Part shown: piece after piece, positions 19,555-28,343 of the stretch
Layout: every line of letters begins with the position of its first letter
Numbering within the stretch: the first letter of the stretch is position 1
Assembly (NCBI RefSeq): GCF_036322625.1
Contig: NZ_AP027266.1
Location: forward strand, 65,001-129,000
Reading direction: 5' to 3'
Length of the DNA: 64,000 bases
DNA from: Roseicyclus marinus
GTDB lineage: Bacteria > Pseudomonadota > Alphaproteobacteria > Rhodobacterales > Rhodobacteraceae
Made by a program: the position numbers and the translations under genes
Notes under the pieces: generated by a model
Seen by the model: only the letters and a program-made list of their open reading frames with translations
Database searches by the model: none
What the model was told of the DNA's origin: nothing

Positions 19555-20265
19555 CTAGCAAGAAATGAGCGCCGAGACTGCGCGGATCATCGCAGGCGCA
19601 TCGGGCGCAGCCGCAACAGTCGCGCGTTCGGCAAGATCATCGGGCAGGGCTGCGCGGGTGGCCTCGCTGATCACGACCGGATGAATTCGGCTGACTGCAT
19701 CGCCCGCCGCCCGGACGAACAGGCGCGCACTGCGGGGCGAAAACAGCGGCACGAAAACGGGACCGGGATGGGCCAGCGCCGTGGCAAGTGCTGCGCCCTG
19801 GGGGATGCTGACCTGGTCGTAGATCGCCCGCCCCTCGGCCCTCAGACCTTCGCGGCTCAGCGCTTCGGCGATATCCGCGCTCAGATGTGCACCATGCAGG
19901 TGCAACAGCCGCCCTTCCGGCCGCGCATCGAGCATCAGGCCCACAAGGGCCGCGGCATCCCCCCCGGCAGAGATCGCCTTGAGCCCGATGTCGCGGGCAG
20001 CCTCGGCGGTGCGGTCGCCCACGCACCACGCGGGCAGGCTGCGATCCGTGCTCAGGCTGGCAAAGGTCTCGACCCCGGCGGCGGAGGTGAAGATCAAAGC
20101 CGACACACCCTCAAGCGTCAGGCCCTGCCCAAGGGGCGCGATCTCCATCAAGGGCAGGATCGCCACCGCGATCGGCCCGCATTCGGCACGCAGCGCCTCG
20201 GCAAAGCGGTCCGAGGCCGCGCGCGGGCGGGTCAGGATCACAAGGGGCGCGCCATTGTCAGACAT
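19555..20265 (-). CDS. hemD: uroporphyrinogen-III synthase
   Basis: A 236-residue enzyme that cyclises and inverts ring D of hydroxymethylbilane to uroporphyrinogen III, the branch point of haem, sirohaem and chlorophyll synthesis. Features of the weakly conserved family are the start [34 protein letters not shown] in the middle, [20 protein letters not shown], and a C-terminal [16 protein letters not shown]. The start ATG at 20265 faces tsaD across 48 bp. Downstream come mic60 and the HemY-like gene on the same strand. Confidence 0.9.
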   Translation of the reverse strand: MSDNGAPLVILTRPRAASDRFAEALRAECGPIAVAILPLMEIAPLGQGLTLEGVSALIFTSAAGVETFASLSTDRSLPAWCVGDRTAEAARDIGLKAISAGGDAAALVGLMLDARPEGRLLHLHGAHLSADIAEALSREGLRAEGRAIYDQVSIPQGAALATALAHPGPVFVPLFSPRSARLFVRAAGDAVSRIHPVVISEATRAALPDDLAERATVAAAPDAPAMIRAVSALISC

Positions 20266-20313
20266 GAGCCCGAGTGTTACCTGCCAAGGCGCCAGCCTGC
20301 AACGAGGCGCCCG

Positions 20314-21396
20314 ATGCCCCGCTCCCTCACGATCCTCGGTCTTGAATCGAGCTGCGACGACACCGGCGCGGCCGTCCTGCGCCGTGAGGGGGACAAGGCC
20401 GTGATCCTGTCCAATGTCGTGGCCAGCCAGACCGACCTGCACGCGGCCTTTGGCGGTGTGGTGCCCGAGATCGCGGCGCGCGCCCATGCCGAAAAGCTTG
20501 ATATCATGGTGGAACAGGCGCTCGCCGAGGCGGGCGTGGCGCTTTGCGAAATCGATGCCGTGGCGGTGACGGCGGGGCCCGGCCTGATCGGTGGCGTTCT
20601 GTCCGGTGTCATGGCGGCCAAGGGGCTGGCGATGGGTCTGGGAAAGCCGCTTGTCGGGGTGAACCACCTGGCCGGTCACGCGCTGACGCCGGTTCTGACG
20701 GACGGGATGCGGTTTCCCTACCTGATGCTGCTGGTCTCGGGCGGGCATTGCCAGTTCTTGCGCGTCGATGGCCCGCAGGACTTTCGGCGGCTCGGCGGCA
20801 CGATCGACGACGCGCCCGGCGAAGCCTTTGACAAGGTTGCGCGCCTTCTGGGGCTGCCGCAACCGGGTGGGCCCGCCGTCGAAGGTGCGGCCAGGGCCGG
20901 TGATCCCGCGCGGTTCGACCTGCCGCGCCCGCTGATGGACCGCCCCGGTTGCGACATGAGCTTTTCGGGCCTGAAAACCGCTGTTCTGCGGGTCCGCGAC
21001 GATCTGGTCGCGGCGCAGGGCGGGTTGAGCGAACAGGATCGCGCCGATCTGTGCGCCGGGTTCCAGGCCGCTGTCGCCGATGTGCTGGCCGGGAAATCCG
21101 CCCGCGCGCTGGAGGGGCAAGGGGCGCTGACGGGCTTTGCCGTGGCGGGCGGGGTCGCTGCCAATGCCAGTTTGCGCGCGCGGCTCGATGCGGTCGCCGC
21201 GGCGGCGGGTCTGCCTTTCGTCGCGCCGCCGCTGGCGCTTTGCACCGACAATGCGGCGATGATCGCCTTTGCGGGATTGCTGCTGCACGAGGCGGGGGCG
21301 CGGGATGATCTGACCCTGTCGGCACGCCCGCGTTGGCCGCTTGATGCCGCCGCGGCACCCCTCCTCGGTTCGGGGAAAAAGGGGGCCAAGGCATGA
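20314..21396 (+). CDS. tsaD: tRNA N6-adenosine threonylcarbamoyltransferase
   Basis: A 360-residue ASKHA-fold protein that transfers threonylcarbamoyl to A37 of ANN-decoding tRNAs. The metal-binding His pair is in [11 protein letters not shown] (H118, H122). The ATP-fold motifs include [31 protein letters not shown] and [12 protein letters not shown]. The length is normal. It overlaps the following gpsA by four bases (ATGA). Its partner tsaE is also in this window (31634-32182). Confidence 0.96.
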   Translation: MPRSLTILGLESSCDDTGAAVLRREGDKAVILSNVVASQTDLHAAFGGVVPEIAARAHAEKLDIMVEQALAEAGVALCEIDAVAVTAGPGLIGGVLSGVMAAKGLAMGLGKPLVGVNHLAGHALTPVLTDGMRFPYLMLLVSGGHCQFLRVDGPQDFRRLGGTIDDAPGEAFDKVARLLGLPQPGGPAVEGAARAGDPARFDLPRPLMDRPGCDMSFSGLKTAVLRVRDDLVAAQGGLSEQDRADLCAGFQAAVADVLAGKSARALEGQGALTGFAVAGGVAANASLRARLDAVAAAAGLPFVAPPLALCTDNAAMIAFAGLLLHEAGARDDLTLSARPRWPLDAAAAPLLGSGKKGAKA

Positions 21397-22337
21397 GCGC
21401 CCGTCTCGACATTCTGGGGGCGGGGGCTTTCGGCACGGCATTGGCCATTGCCTATGCGCAGGCGGGCCACGACGTGACGCTCTGGGCGCGCGACGGCGCG
21501 CAGGAGATGCGCCGCACCCGCGAAAACGCCCGCCGCTTGCCCGGCCATCGCCTGCCCGAGGCGCTGCGCGTGACGGGCGATCTGTCTGATCTGACGGGGA
21601 ATTGTGCGCTTCTGGCGCTGCCCACGCAGACCTTGGGCGGGTTTTTGGCGGAAACGGATTTGCGCGCGGATATCCTTGTCTCCTGCGCCAAGGGGATCGA
21701 CCGCGCCACGGGGCTTGGTCCCACCGCCCTGATCGCGCGCCATTCCAAGGCGACGGTCGCGCAACTGACCGGCCCCAGTTTCGCGGTCGATATCGCGGCG
21801 GGATTGCCGACCGCGTTGACGCTGGCCTGTGTCGATGATGCGGTTGGCCGCGCCTTGCAGCAAAGCCTGTCCCTGCCTGCGCTGCGGCTTTACCGCACCA
21901 CCGATGTGATCGGCGCGGAACTGGGCGGGGCGCTCAAGAATGTCGTGGCGATTGCGGCCGGGGCGGTCATCGGTGCGGGGCTTGGCGACAGCGCGCGGGC
22001 GGCGCTGATGGCGCGCGGGCTGGCCGAGATGACGCGCATCGCGGTCGCCGCTGGTGGGCAGGAGGCGACATTGTCCGGCCTGTCGGGTCTGGGCGATCTG
22101 ATCCTGACCTGCGGGTCCGAGAAATCGCGCAATTTCCGCTACGGCATGGCGCTTGCGCGGGGGGAAAGCCTGCCGCCCGATGTGACGGTCGAGGGGCTGC
22201 ATACCGCCCGCCAGATCGCAGCGCGCGCCGGGGCGGAAAACCCCATCGCGCAGGCCGTTGCAGCCCTTGCCGATGGGCGGGCGAGTGTTGGCGAAATTGC
22301 TGACCGTCTCTTGAACAGGCCCCTGAAACCGGAGTGA
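21393..22337 (+). CDS. gpsA: glycerol-3-phosphate dehydrogenase (NAD(P)+)
   Basis: A 314-residue enzyme that reduces dihydroxyacetone phosphate to sn-glycerol 3-phosphate for phospholipid synthesis. The N-terminal dinucleotide site is [16 protein letters not shown]. The family patterns [32 protein letters not shown] and [12 protein letters not shown], the last including the catalytic lysine, are present. [12 protein letters not shown] is in the C-terminal domain. Its start overlaps the tsaD stop. Confidence 0.95.
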   Translation: MSARLDILGAGAFGTALAIAYAQAGHDVTLWARDGAQEMRRTRENARRLPGHRLPEALRVTGDLSDLTGNCALLALPTQTLGGFLAETDLRADILVSCAKGIDRATGLGPTALIARHSKATVAQLTGPSFAVDIAAGLPTALTLACVDDAVGRALQQSLSLPALRLYRTTDVIGAELGGALKNVVAIAAGAVIGAGLGDSARAALMARGLAEMTRIAVAAGGQEATLSGLSGLGDLILTCGSEKSRNFRYGMALARGESLPPDVTVEGLHTARQIAARAGAENPIAQAVAALADGRASVGEIADRLLNRPLKPE

Positions 22338-22342
22338 AAGCA

Positions 22343-22780
22343 ATGCGTTACTGGCTGTTCAAATCCGAACCCGATGCCTGGTCCTGGGATCAGCAGGTGG
22401 CCAAGGGCGATGTGGGCGAGGAATGGTCGGGCGTGCGCAACTACCAGGCGCGCAATTTCATGCGCGAGATGGCCTTGGGCGATCTCGGGTTTTTCTACCA
22501 CAGCCAGACAGACAAGGCGGTGGTCGGCATCGTGGAGGTGATCGCCACGTCCCATCCCGACAGCACCAGCGACGATCCGCGCTGGGATTGCGTGGATGTG
22601 AAGGCGGTGGAGGTCCTGCCACGCCCCGTGACGCTGGACGCGATCAAGGCGCGGGAGGATCTGGCAAAGATGGTTCTTGTCCGGAATTCCCGCTTGTCGG
22701 TTCAGCCCGTCACGGCCGAGGAATGGGCGATCATCTGCGCGATGGGTGGGGTCGAGAGTGGCTCCGACGGCGTGTCTTGA
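22343..22780 (+). CDS. EVE domain-containing protein
   Basis: A 145-residue single-domain protein. The opening MRYWLFKSEPDAWSWDQQ and the SGVRNYQARNFMREMALGDL block are characteristic of bacterial EVE (PUA-like) domains, and VGIVEVI plus DVKAVEVLPRPVTL follow. EVE domains are related to YTH and PUA folds and are thought to bind modified bases in nucleic acid; a specific role here is unknown. A GTG nine bases upstream is possible, but the ATG at 22343 fits the family start. It closes the tsaD-gpsA cluster. Confidence 0.88.
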   Translation: MRYWLFKSEPDAWSWDQQVAKGDVGEEWSGVRNYQARNFMREMALGDLGFFYHSQTDKAVVGIVEVIATSHPDSTSDDPRWDCVDVKAVEVLPRPVTLDAIKAREDLAKMVLVRNSRLSVQPVTAEEWAIICAMGGVESGSDGVS

Positions 22781-22804
22781 GGCGACGACCCGATGGGTGC
22801 GAAT

Positions 22805-22824
22805 GGTGCGCCTGAAGGCGCACC
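22805..22824. repeat. REP-like palindromic repeat, copy 1
   Basis: A near-complete palindrome, GGTGCGCCT-GA-AGGCGCACC, followed by CTAC. Further copies with the same core occur at 44936-44955, 44977-44996 and, degenerate, 45927-45946. Their form and intergenic position resemble REP elements. Confidence 0.75.
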
Positions 22825-22935
22825 CTACAGGGCCGGATATCCGCCGAAGTCTTTCGGAAGGGTGAATTTTTCGAGGCAAATCCTGACGAGGCGTGAACGC
22901 GACGCCCTGTTGGCAAGCATTCGTCAAGACTTGTG

Positions 22936-22969
22936 AAAAACGGAGGGTCCCGACCCCTCGGGACCCTCC
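22936..22969 (-). terminator. intrinsic terminator on the minus strand
   Basis: A perfect 12-bp stem (22942-22953 with 22958-22969) closes a CCCC/GGGG loop. On the minus strand it is followed by GTTTTT. It would end transcripts from the DUF2853 gene about 190 nt upstream. Confidence 0.75.
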
Positions 22970-23160
22970 ACCACCCACACGCTCACTCGCTCCGCGTGTT
23001 GATATGTCGGGCCCGTCCGTCCTGGTCAGGCGTGGGATCGGGATAGCCCAGCCTTCGCGCCGCCGCAAAGAAATTGCCCGCCGCATTCGAGACGAGTTCG
23101 CCGAAAATGCGAACGACCCGCCGGGGCGGGTCGCGGCAGTCACGCGGATCGCGTCCGGCT

Positions 23161-23502
23161 TCAGCCGTAGACGCTTTCCTTTCCGAAATGCTTGGTCAGC
23201 ATGTAGTAGATCACGGCGCGATACTTGTTGCGCTCGGATTTGCCGTAGGTCTCGATCACCGAGGCGATGGCGGCATCCAGCTCGGGCCCATCTTTCAGCC
23301 CCAGTTTCTTGATCAGGAAATTCTTTTTCACCGTCTCCAGTTCGCCCGGCTGGCTGCCTGCGACGGTGGAGGCGTCGGCGTCATAGATCGCGGGGCCGCA
23401 GCCGATGGTGACCTTGGTCAAAAGGCCCATGTCCGGCGTCATTCCGCATTTGTTTTTGAGATCGTCGGCATATTTCGCGATCAGATCGTCCCGCTTGCCC
23501 AT
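23161..23502 (-). CDS. DUF2853 family protein
   Basis: A 113-residue small soluble protein matching the DUF2853 family: LIAKYADDLKNKCGMTPDM at the start, FLIKKLGL in the middle, and the conserved C-terminal KSERNKYRAVIYYMLTKHFGK. No biochemical role is known. The ATG at 23502 is preferred because AAGG lies six bases upstream; a GTG at 23514 would add four residues. It stands alone between converging and divergent neighbours. Confidence 0.82.
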   Translation of the reverse strand: MGKRDDLIAKYADDLKNKCGMTPDMGLLTKVTIGCGPAIYDADASTVAGSQPGELETVKKNFLIKKLGLKDGPELDAAIASVIETYGKSERNKYRAVIYYMLTKHFGKESVYG

Positions 23503-23666
23503 TTGTACCTTCACTCCCGTAAACTCGTGTCACGACCTGCCCCGAAAAGGCGCGGGTCCGGGCAAGGTTAACCCGAGCCTGCGTCCTGTCCAAAGACAAA
23601 ACTGCGCGCCCGCACATGCAAAAGGGCCGCCCGAACGGACGGCCCCTGCTGCGCTCTCGCGCGCGT

Positions 23667-25052
23667 TCAGTAGCGGTAATGCTCGGGCTTGAACGGGCCT
23701 TCGGGGGCCACGCCGATGTAATCGGCCTGATCCTTGGACAGCGGCGTGAGCTTCACGCCGATCTTGGCCAGATGCAGGCGCGCGACCTTTTCATCCAGCA
23801 CCTTGGGCAGGACATAGACCTTGTTTTCATAGGCCTCGCCGCGGGTCCAAAGCTCGATCTGTGCAAGCACCTGGTTGGTGAAGGAGGCCGACATCACGAA
23901 GGAGGGGTGGCCGGTCGCATTGCCGAGGTTCAGCAGGCGCCCCTCGGATAGAAGGATGATGCGGTTGCCCGAGGGCATCTCGATCATGTCCACCTGTTCC
24001 TTGATGTTCGTCCACTTGTGGTTGCGGAGTGCGGCGACCTGGATCTCGTTGTCGAAATGGCCGATGTTGCCGACGATGGCCATGTCCTTCATCGTGCGCA
24101 TGTGCTCGATGCGGATCACGTCCTTGTTGCCGGTGGTGGTGATGAAGATATCGGCGCTGTCGACGACATCCTCGAGCAGCACAACCTCGTAGCCGTCCAT
24201 CGCCGCCTGAAGCGCGCAGATCGGATCGGCCTCGGTCACCTTCACGCGCGCACCCGCGCCGCGCAGCGAGGCGGCAGAGCCCTTGCCCACGTCGCCATAG
24301 CCGCAGACGACGGCGACCTTGCCCGCCATCATCGTGTCGGTGGCGCGGCGGATGCCGTCCACGAGCGATTCCTTGCAGCCATACTTGTTGTCGAATTTCG
24401 ACTTGGTGACGCTGTCATTCACGTTGATCGCGGGGAAGGGCAGGCCACCGGTCTTCTGCAATTCATAGAGACGGTGCACACCCGTGGTGGTTTCCTCGGA
24501 GACGCCCTTGATCTGGGCCTTCATCTTGGTGAACCAGCCGGGGCTTGCTTCCATGCGCTTCTTGATCTGCGCCTTGATGACCTCTTCTTCCTCGGATTGG
24601 GGAACGGGGATGATCTCTTCGCCCGCTTCGGCGCGCGCGCCCAGGAGGATGTAGAGCGTCGCATCGCCGCCATCGTCGAGGATCATGTTCGGCCCTTCGG
24701 GGAACATGAAGGATTTGTCGAGGTAATCCCAATGCTCTTCCAGCGTCTGGCCCTTGATCGCAAAGACCGGGATGCCCGCCTTGGCGATGGCGGCCGCGGC
24801 ATGGTCCTGCGTCGAGAAGATGTTGCACGAGGCCCAGCGGACATCGGCACCCAGATATGCCAGCGTTTCGATCAGCACCGCGGTCTGGATCGTCATGTGG
24901 AGCGAACCCACGATGCGCGCGCCCTTGAGCGGCTTTTTCTCGCCGTATTCCTCGCGCAGCGCCATCAGGCCCGGCATTTCGGTTTCGGCGATGTCCAGTT
25001 CCTTGCGGCCGTATTCGGCCAATGCGATATCCTTGACGATGTAATCGGTCAC
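23667..25052 (-). CDS. ahcY: adenosylhomocysteinase
   Basis: A 461-residue enzyme that hydrolyses S-adenosylhomocysteine to adenosine and homocysteine, relieving product inhibition of methyltransferases. The substrate domain has [16 protein letters not shown] and the HDHAAAAI-like [10 protein letters not shown]. The NAD site is [17 protein letters not shown], the signature [16 protein letters not shown] is present, and the chain ends in HYRY as in the family. It carries the roughly 40-residue insertion seen in bacterial and plant forms ([20 protein letters not shown] region). The start is a GTG at 25052 with AAGGACAG upstream. No SAH riboswitch was recognised in the leader. Confidence 0.96.
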   Translation of the reverse strand: MTDYIVKDIALAEYGRKELDIAETEMPGLMALREEYGEKKPLKGARIVGSLHMTIQTAVLIETLAYLGADVRWASCNIFSTQDHAAAAIAKAGIPVFAIKGQTLEEHWDYLDKSFMFPEGPNMILDDGGDATLYILLGARAEAGEEIIPVPQSEEEEVIKAQIKKRMEASPGWFTKMKAQIKGVSEETTTGVHRLYELQKTGGLPFPAINVNDSVTKSKFDNKYGCKESLVDGIRRATDTMMAGKVAVVCGYGDVGKGSAASLRGAGARVKVTEADPICALQAAMDGYEVVLLEDVVDSADIFITTTGNKDVIRIEHMRTMKDMAIVGNIGHFDNEIQVAALRNHKWTNIKEQVDMIEMPSGNRIILLSEGRLLNLGNATGHPSFVMSASFTNQVLAQIELWTRGEAYENKVYVLPKVLDEKVARLHLAKIGVKLTPLSKDQADYIGVAPEGPFKPEHYRY

Positions 25053-25190
25053 GTCGACTGTCCTTAGATGATCGGAATTCCGTTGCGGCGCACTTAGCAC
25101 CAAGGGGGGGCTGCGGCAATGGCAGGTGGTCCGGCCGCGTCGATGCATGCCGATCAGCCCACAGCGACCAAGTCCATCGCCGGTTTTTCC

Positions 25191-25250
25191 CGTCTTTGCT
25201 TTCCAAATACTCCGGGGGTTTGGGGGCTGGCCCCCAATCCGGCAGATGCT
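25191..25250 (+). repeat. hairpin-plus-CCAAATA repeat, copy A
   Basis: CTTTGCTTTCCAAATACTCC, then GGGGG, then a hairpin of TTGGGGGC/GGCCCCCAA form. The same arrangement recurs at about 48207-48268 and, as a shorter reverse copy, at 58398-58425. It lies just upstream of the HD-hydrolase gene. Confidence 0.55.
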
Positions 25251-25276
25251 ATCAAACGCCAAAACCGGAGGTCGCC

Positions 25277-25873
25277 ATGCCCAAAGCCCCGCCCCGCGCC
25301 TGGCAAAGGATGTTGTCGGGCCGTCGTCTGGATCTGCTCGATCCGACGCCCGTCGACATCGAGATCGAGGACATCGCGCATGGTCTTGCCTTTGTCGCGC
25401 GCTGGAACGGGCAGACGCGGGGCGATTACGCCTATTCGGTGGCCGAGCATTCGCTGCTGGTGGAACAGATCTGCGCGCGGCTTGCGCCCGGATGGGGGGC
25501 GAGATGGCAATTGGCGGCGCTTTTGCATGATGCGCCGGAATACGTGATCGGCGACATGATCAGCCCGGTGAAGGCGGCGGTGGGCCCCGGTTACGGGGCG
25601 CTCGACGACAGGCTGACAGCCGCGATCCACCTGCGCTTTGGCCTGCCTGCCATCCTGCCCAAGCCGGTCAAGACGCTGATCAAGCAGGCCGACCGGGTGT
25701 CCGCATGGCTGGAGGCGGTGCAGCTTGCCGGGTTTGCGGAAGCCGAGGCCGACCGGTTCTTTGGCCGTCCGGATGCGGCGCTGACGGCGGGGTTGCGGCT
25801 GGTCCTGCGCCCGCCCGTCGAGGTGCGCGACGCCTTTACCGCGCGGCATGCAGAATTGATGGCGGCGCTATGA
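25277..25873 (+). CDS. HD-domain phosphohydrolase (YfbR-like)
   Basis: A 198-residue protein with the HD metal-binding pattern: His in [12 protein letters not shown], the HD pair in [19 protein letters not shown], and a later Asp in KQADRVSAW. The pattern and length fit the YfbR/HDDC2-like deoxynucleoside 5'-monophosphatase group, so a nucleotide-pool role is plausible but unproven. CCGGAGG precedes the ATG. Its stop overlaps the start of the downstream acetyltransferase (ATGA). Confidence 0.82.
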   Translation: MPKAPPRAWQRMLSGRRLDLLDPTPVDIEIEDIAHGLAFVARWNGQTRGDYAYSVAEHSLLVEQICARLAPGWGARWQLAALLHDAPEYVIGDMISPVKAAVGPGYGALDDRLTAAIHLRFGLPAILPKPVKTLIKQADRVSAWLEAVQLAGFAEAEADRFFGRPDAALTAGLRLVLRPPVEVRDAFTARHAELMAAL

Positions 25874-26364
25874 GGATCACGGTCCGCCCCGCCCATGATC
25901 TGGATGCCCGCGACATGGCCGCGATCCTGTCCGAGGTGATCGCCATCGGCGGCACCACGGCGATCACGGGCCGGATCGGGCCCGAGGATATCCGCGACTG
26001 GATGGGACAGGCGCCCGAGGCGTCGGCCTGGCATGTGGCCGAGACCGAGACGGGCGAGATCGTGGGGTTTCAATGGATCGCGCCGGGGGCGGATCACCTG
26101 CCGCCCGAGGCGGCGGAAATCGCCACATTCGCCAAGCCGGGGCGGCAGGGTCTGGGGATCGGGTCCAAGCTGTTCGAGGCGACCAAGCGCGCCGCGCTGG
26201 CGCTGGGCTATGCCTGGATCAACGCCAATATCCGCGCCGACAATGGCGGCGGGCTGATCTATTACCAATCCCGCGGCTTCGAGGATTACGGGCGGATCAC
26301 CGGCTACAGGATGAAAGATGGGCAGGTCGTGGACAAGATCCTGAAACGCTACGACCTGCGCTGA
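25870..26364 (+). CDS. GNAT-family N-acetyltransferase
   Basis: A 164-residue acyltransferase. The acetyl-CoA loop is KPGRQGLGIGSKLFEATKRAAL (RxxGxG/A type) and the C-terminal strand pattern is INANIRADNGGGLIYYQSRGFEDYG, where an Asn and Tyr bind CoA and act as general acid in the family. The substrate is unknown. It is translationally coupled to the HD hydrolase. Confidence 0.87.
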   Translation: MRITVRPAHDLDARDMAAILSEVIAIGGTTAITGRIGPEDIRDWMGQAPEASAWHVAETETGEIVGFQWIAPGADHLPPEAAEIATFAKPGRQGLGIGSKLFEATKRAALALGYAWINANIRADNGGGLIYYQSRGFEDYGRITGYRMKDGQVVDKILKRYDLR

Positions 26365-26367
26365 CGT

Positions 26368-26868
26368 TCATCGGAAAAAGCAGGTCGTCCCGGCCCAGAG
26401 CAGGCGGATGGCGGCATCGCCTTCGGTCAGGATGCCGTTGATGTCGCTGCGGGAGAATTCGGTGCCGAGCGTCGTGATCTGAAACGAGGTCTGGGGCATC
26501 TCGAGCCGGGACATGCCGGGGCGGAAGCCGCCCGCCACGCCAAGATCGGGATCGCTGCTGACCCAGCCGACGAAATCGCCGTTCTGGAAGTTCAGCGTCA
26601 AGCCGTCCTCCCATGTGGCACTGGTCACCGGGCCCGCGCCGCATTCGGCATTGGTCGTCACCGCCTCGGGTCCGTCGCCCAGAAGACGGCTGACGGTGTC
26701 GATCACGCCGGGCTGGGCGCGGCCGAAATCGATGCGGAGCTGGCTGACCGTGGGTTGGATGCCCTGGGCGTCGAGCGTCAGGACCGGGGGCTGGGGTTCG
26801 CGCGCGGTCGTGACACAGGCGGCAAGCGCCAGCGTTGCGGCAAGGATCGTCAGGGCACGAACGTGCAT
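26368..26868 (-). CDS. predicted lipoprotein, function unknown
   Basis: A 166-residue protein with a lipobox signal peptide (ALTILAATLALAACVTT, lipidated Cys at about residue 18). The mature part contains a few acidic stretches and closes with a WAGTTCFFR tail that provides a second cysteine pair with ECGAG. I do not recognise a family. It lies tail to tail with the acetyltransferase (3-bp gap) and upstream of regA in the same orientation. Confidence 0.65.
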   Translation of the reverse strand: MHVRALTILAATLALAACVTTAREPQPPVLTLDAQGIQPTVSQLRIDFGRAQPGVIDTVSRLLGDGPEAVTTNAECGAGPVTSATWEDGLTLNFQNGDFVGWVSSDPDLGVAGGFRPGMSRLEMPQTSFQITTLGTEFSRSDINGILTEGDAAIRLLWAGTTCFFR

Positions 26869-26928
26869 CGGTCATTACTCCGGGCAAACGGGGGCGACTC
26901 GGGTCCCCCCGGCGGTTTCGCCGATCTC

Positions 26929-27486
26929 TTAGCGCGGGCTGCGCTTGGCGAGAATACGTTGCAGCGTGCGGCGGTGCATGTTGAGCCGCCGCGCGGTTTC
27001 GCTGACGTTGCGGTCGCACAACTCGTAAACGCGCTGGATATGTTCCCAGCGCACCCGGTCCGCCGACATCGGGTTTTCGGGCGGCGGCGGCATTTCCTCG
27101 TCATCGGCCAGAAGCGCCGAGGTGATGTCATTGGCATCCGCCGGTTTCGACAGGTAGTCGGTCGCGCCGATCTTGACCGCCGCCACGGCGGTGGCGATGG
27201 CGCCATAGCCCGTCAGGACGACGATCCGGCAATCGGGGCGTTTGGCGCGGAGCGTTTCGACCACGTCGAGGCCGTTGCCATCCTCGAGCCGCAGGTCCAC
27301 CACGGCAAAGGCCGGGGGGCGGGCGGTGGCGATGGCCTTGCCGGCGGCGACGGAGAGCGCCGCCTCGACCTCGAAGCCGCGCTTTTCCATGGCGCGTTCC
27401 AGACGGCGCAGGAAGGGTTCGTCATCGTCCACGAGCAGCAGGGATTTGTCGGGTCCGATATCCCTTTGGGTGCGCTCCTGCGACAT
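26929..27486 (-). CDS. regA: photosynthesis/redox response regulator RegA (PrrA/ActR)
   Basis: A 185-residue response regulator. The receiver domain has the acidic pocket VDDDE, phosphoacceptor Asp64 in VVDLRLEDG, Thr in VLTGYG and Lys in SKPAD. The linker is proline-rich (EEMPPPPENP). The Fis-type helix-turn-helix ends the protein (VSETARRLNMHRRTLQRILAKRSPR), as in RegA/PrrA. It controls photosynthesis, respiration, and carbon and nitrogen fixation in response to redox state in Rhodobacterales. The start at 27486 gives the normal length. sco and regB are adjacent. Confidence 0.95.
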   Translation of the reverse strand: MSQERTQRDIGPDKSLLLVDDDEPFLRRLERAMEKRGFEVEAALSVAAGKAIATARPPAFAVVDLRLEDGNGLDVVETLRAKRPDCRIVVLTGYGAIATAVAAVKIGATDYLSKPADANDITSALLADDEEMPPPPENPMSADRVRWEHIQRVYELCDRNVSETARRLNMHRRTLQRILAKRSPR

Positions 27487-27580
27487 GGGCCTCTCCTTCC
27501 GATCGTTTAGGCGGTTGAACCTTCTTACAGGCAATCGTCTCGACCGGTCAATTTATCGCGCGCAACCATGGCGCGAAGCG

Positions 27581-28222
27581 TCAACTGCCTGCATCCACGA
27601 AACATTCCGTGCGCTGCGCCATCTCTTGCGGGGTGGTTTCGCGGTTGAAGAATTCGACGAAGCCGTGACCGGGCAGGACGAGATAGGTGAAGGCGGAATG
27701 ATCCACGAGGTAATAGGGGTCATCGCCTTCGCGGTTGATGCGGTAGAAGACGCGATAGGCGCGGGCGGCGGCATCCGTCTGTTCGGGCGTGCCGGTCAGG
27801 CCGAGCATGCGGGGATGCACGTTTTCGGTGAAGGCGGCCATGACCTCGGGCGTGTCGCGCATGGGATCGACCGAGATCATCGCGGGCAGCACGTCATAGC
27901 CGTCGGCCTCGAGGATATCGACGGCTTCGGCGTTGCGCACCGCGTCGAGCGGGCAGACATCGGGGCAGAAGGTATAGCCGAAATAAAGAAGCGTCGGCTG
28001 CGTGATGACATCGGCATCGGTCACGGTCTGGCCGGTTTCGGTGACGAGCGTGAAGGGCCCGCCGATCTGGCCCGCGCCGCCCGCCACGACGCTGGCGCGG
28101 CATTGGCCGAAGGGATCGGCGGAGGCTCTTTGGCGCACCTGGCCGAGATAGACGGCGACGGCGGCCCCGATCACGAGCACCCCGATCAGCGCGGCCGAGG
28201 CAAGGGCATAGGTGCGGGTCAT
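27581..28222 (-). CDS. SCO1/SenC (PrrC) copper-binding thioredoxin-fold protein
   Basis: A 213-residue membrane-anchored protein with an N-terminal helix (YALASAALIGVLVIGAAVAVYLG). The thioredoxin-like domain has the copper ligands FCPDVCP and a conserved His in VDHSAFTYLV. It helps deliver copper to cytochrome oxidase CuA and, in Rhodobacter, is linked to the RegB/PrrB signal (called SenC or PrrC). The ATG at 28222 matches the family start; a TTG at 28273 would add an unlikely leader. It is divergent from regB and upstream of regA on the same strand. Confidence 0.92.
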   Translation of the reverse strand: MTRTYALASAALIGVLVIGAAVAVYLGQVRQRASADPFGQCRASVVAGGAGQIGGPFTLVTETGQTVTDADVITQPTLLYFGYTFCPDVCPLDAVRNAEAVDILEADGYDVLPAMISVDPMRDTPEVMAAFTENVHPRMLGLTGTPEQTDAAARAYRVFYRINREGDDPYYLVDHSAFTYLVLPGHGFVEFFNRETTPQEMAQRTECFVDAGS

Positions 28223-28343
28223 GGCATGGTCTCGCGGGTTGGGGACGCGGGATGCGTCCGTCGTGTCGGTCAATGTTGATTACCTATGCCGCGCGTCCTA
28301 TCAATTCACGATCCCGCGCCTGTGACAGAAAGCCCCTCCAAAG

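Larger units (their letters stand above)
22781..23160. other. 380-bp intergenic region with repeats and hairpins, no gene
   Basis: Between the converging EVE and DUF2853 genes there is no convincing gene. It holds a 20-bp palindromic repeat (22805-22824), a strong minus-strand terminator hairpin (22936-22969) and a second hairpin (CGACCCG...CGGGTCG around 23115-23134). A coding-like minus-strand tail at 22983-23130 lacks a start codon. Confidence 0.7.

Noticed and set aside
22983-23130. Coding-like minus-strand tail (ends ARRLGYPDPTPDQDGRARHI plus NTRSE) downstream of the DUF2853 gene
   Set aside because: It has plausible amino-acid composition but no ATG, GTG or TTG start before it runs into the DUF2853 gene in another frame. 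It could be a decayed fragment; not called a gene.
25053-25190. SAH or SAM riboswitch before ahcY
   Set aside because: The leader has no recognisable consensus of these riboswitches, only a simple Shine-Dalgarno sequence.
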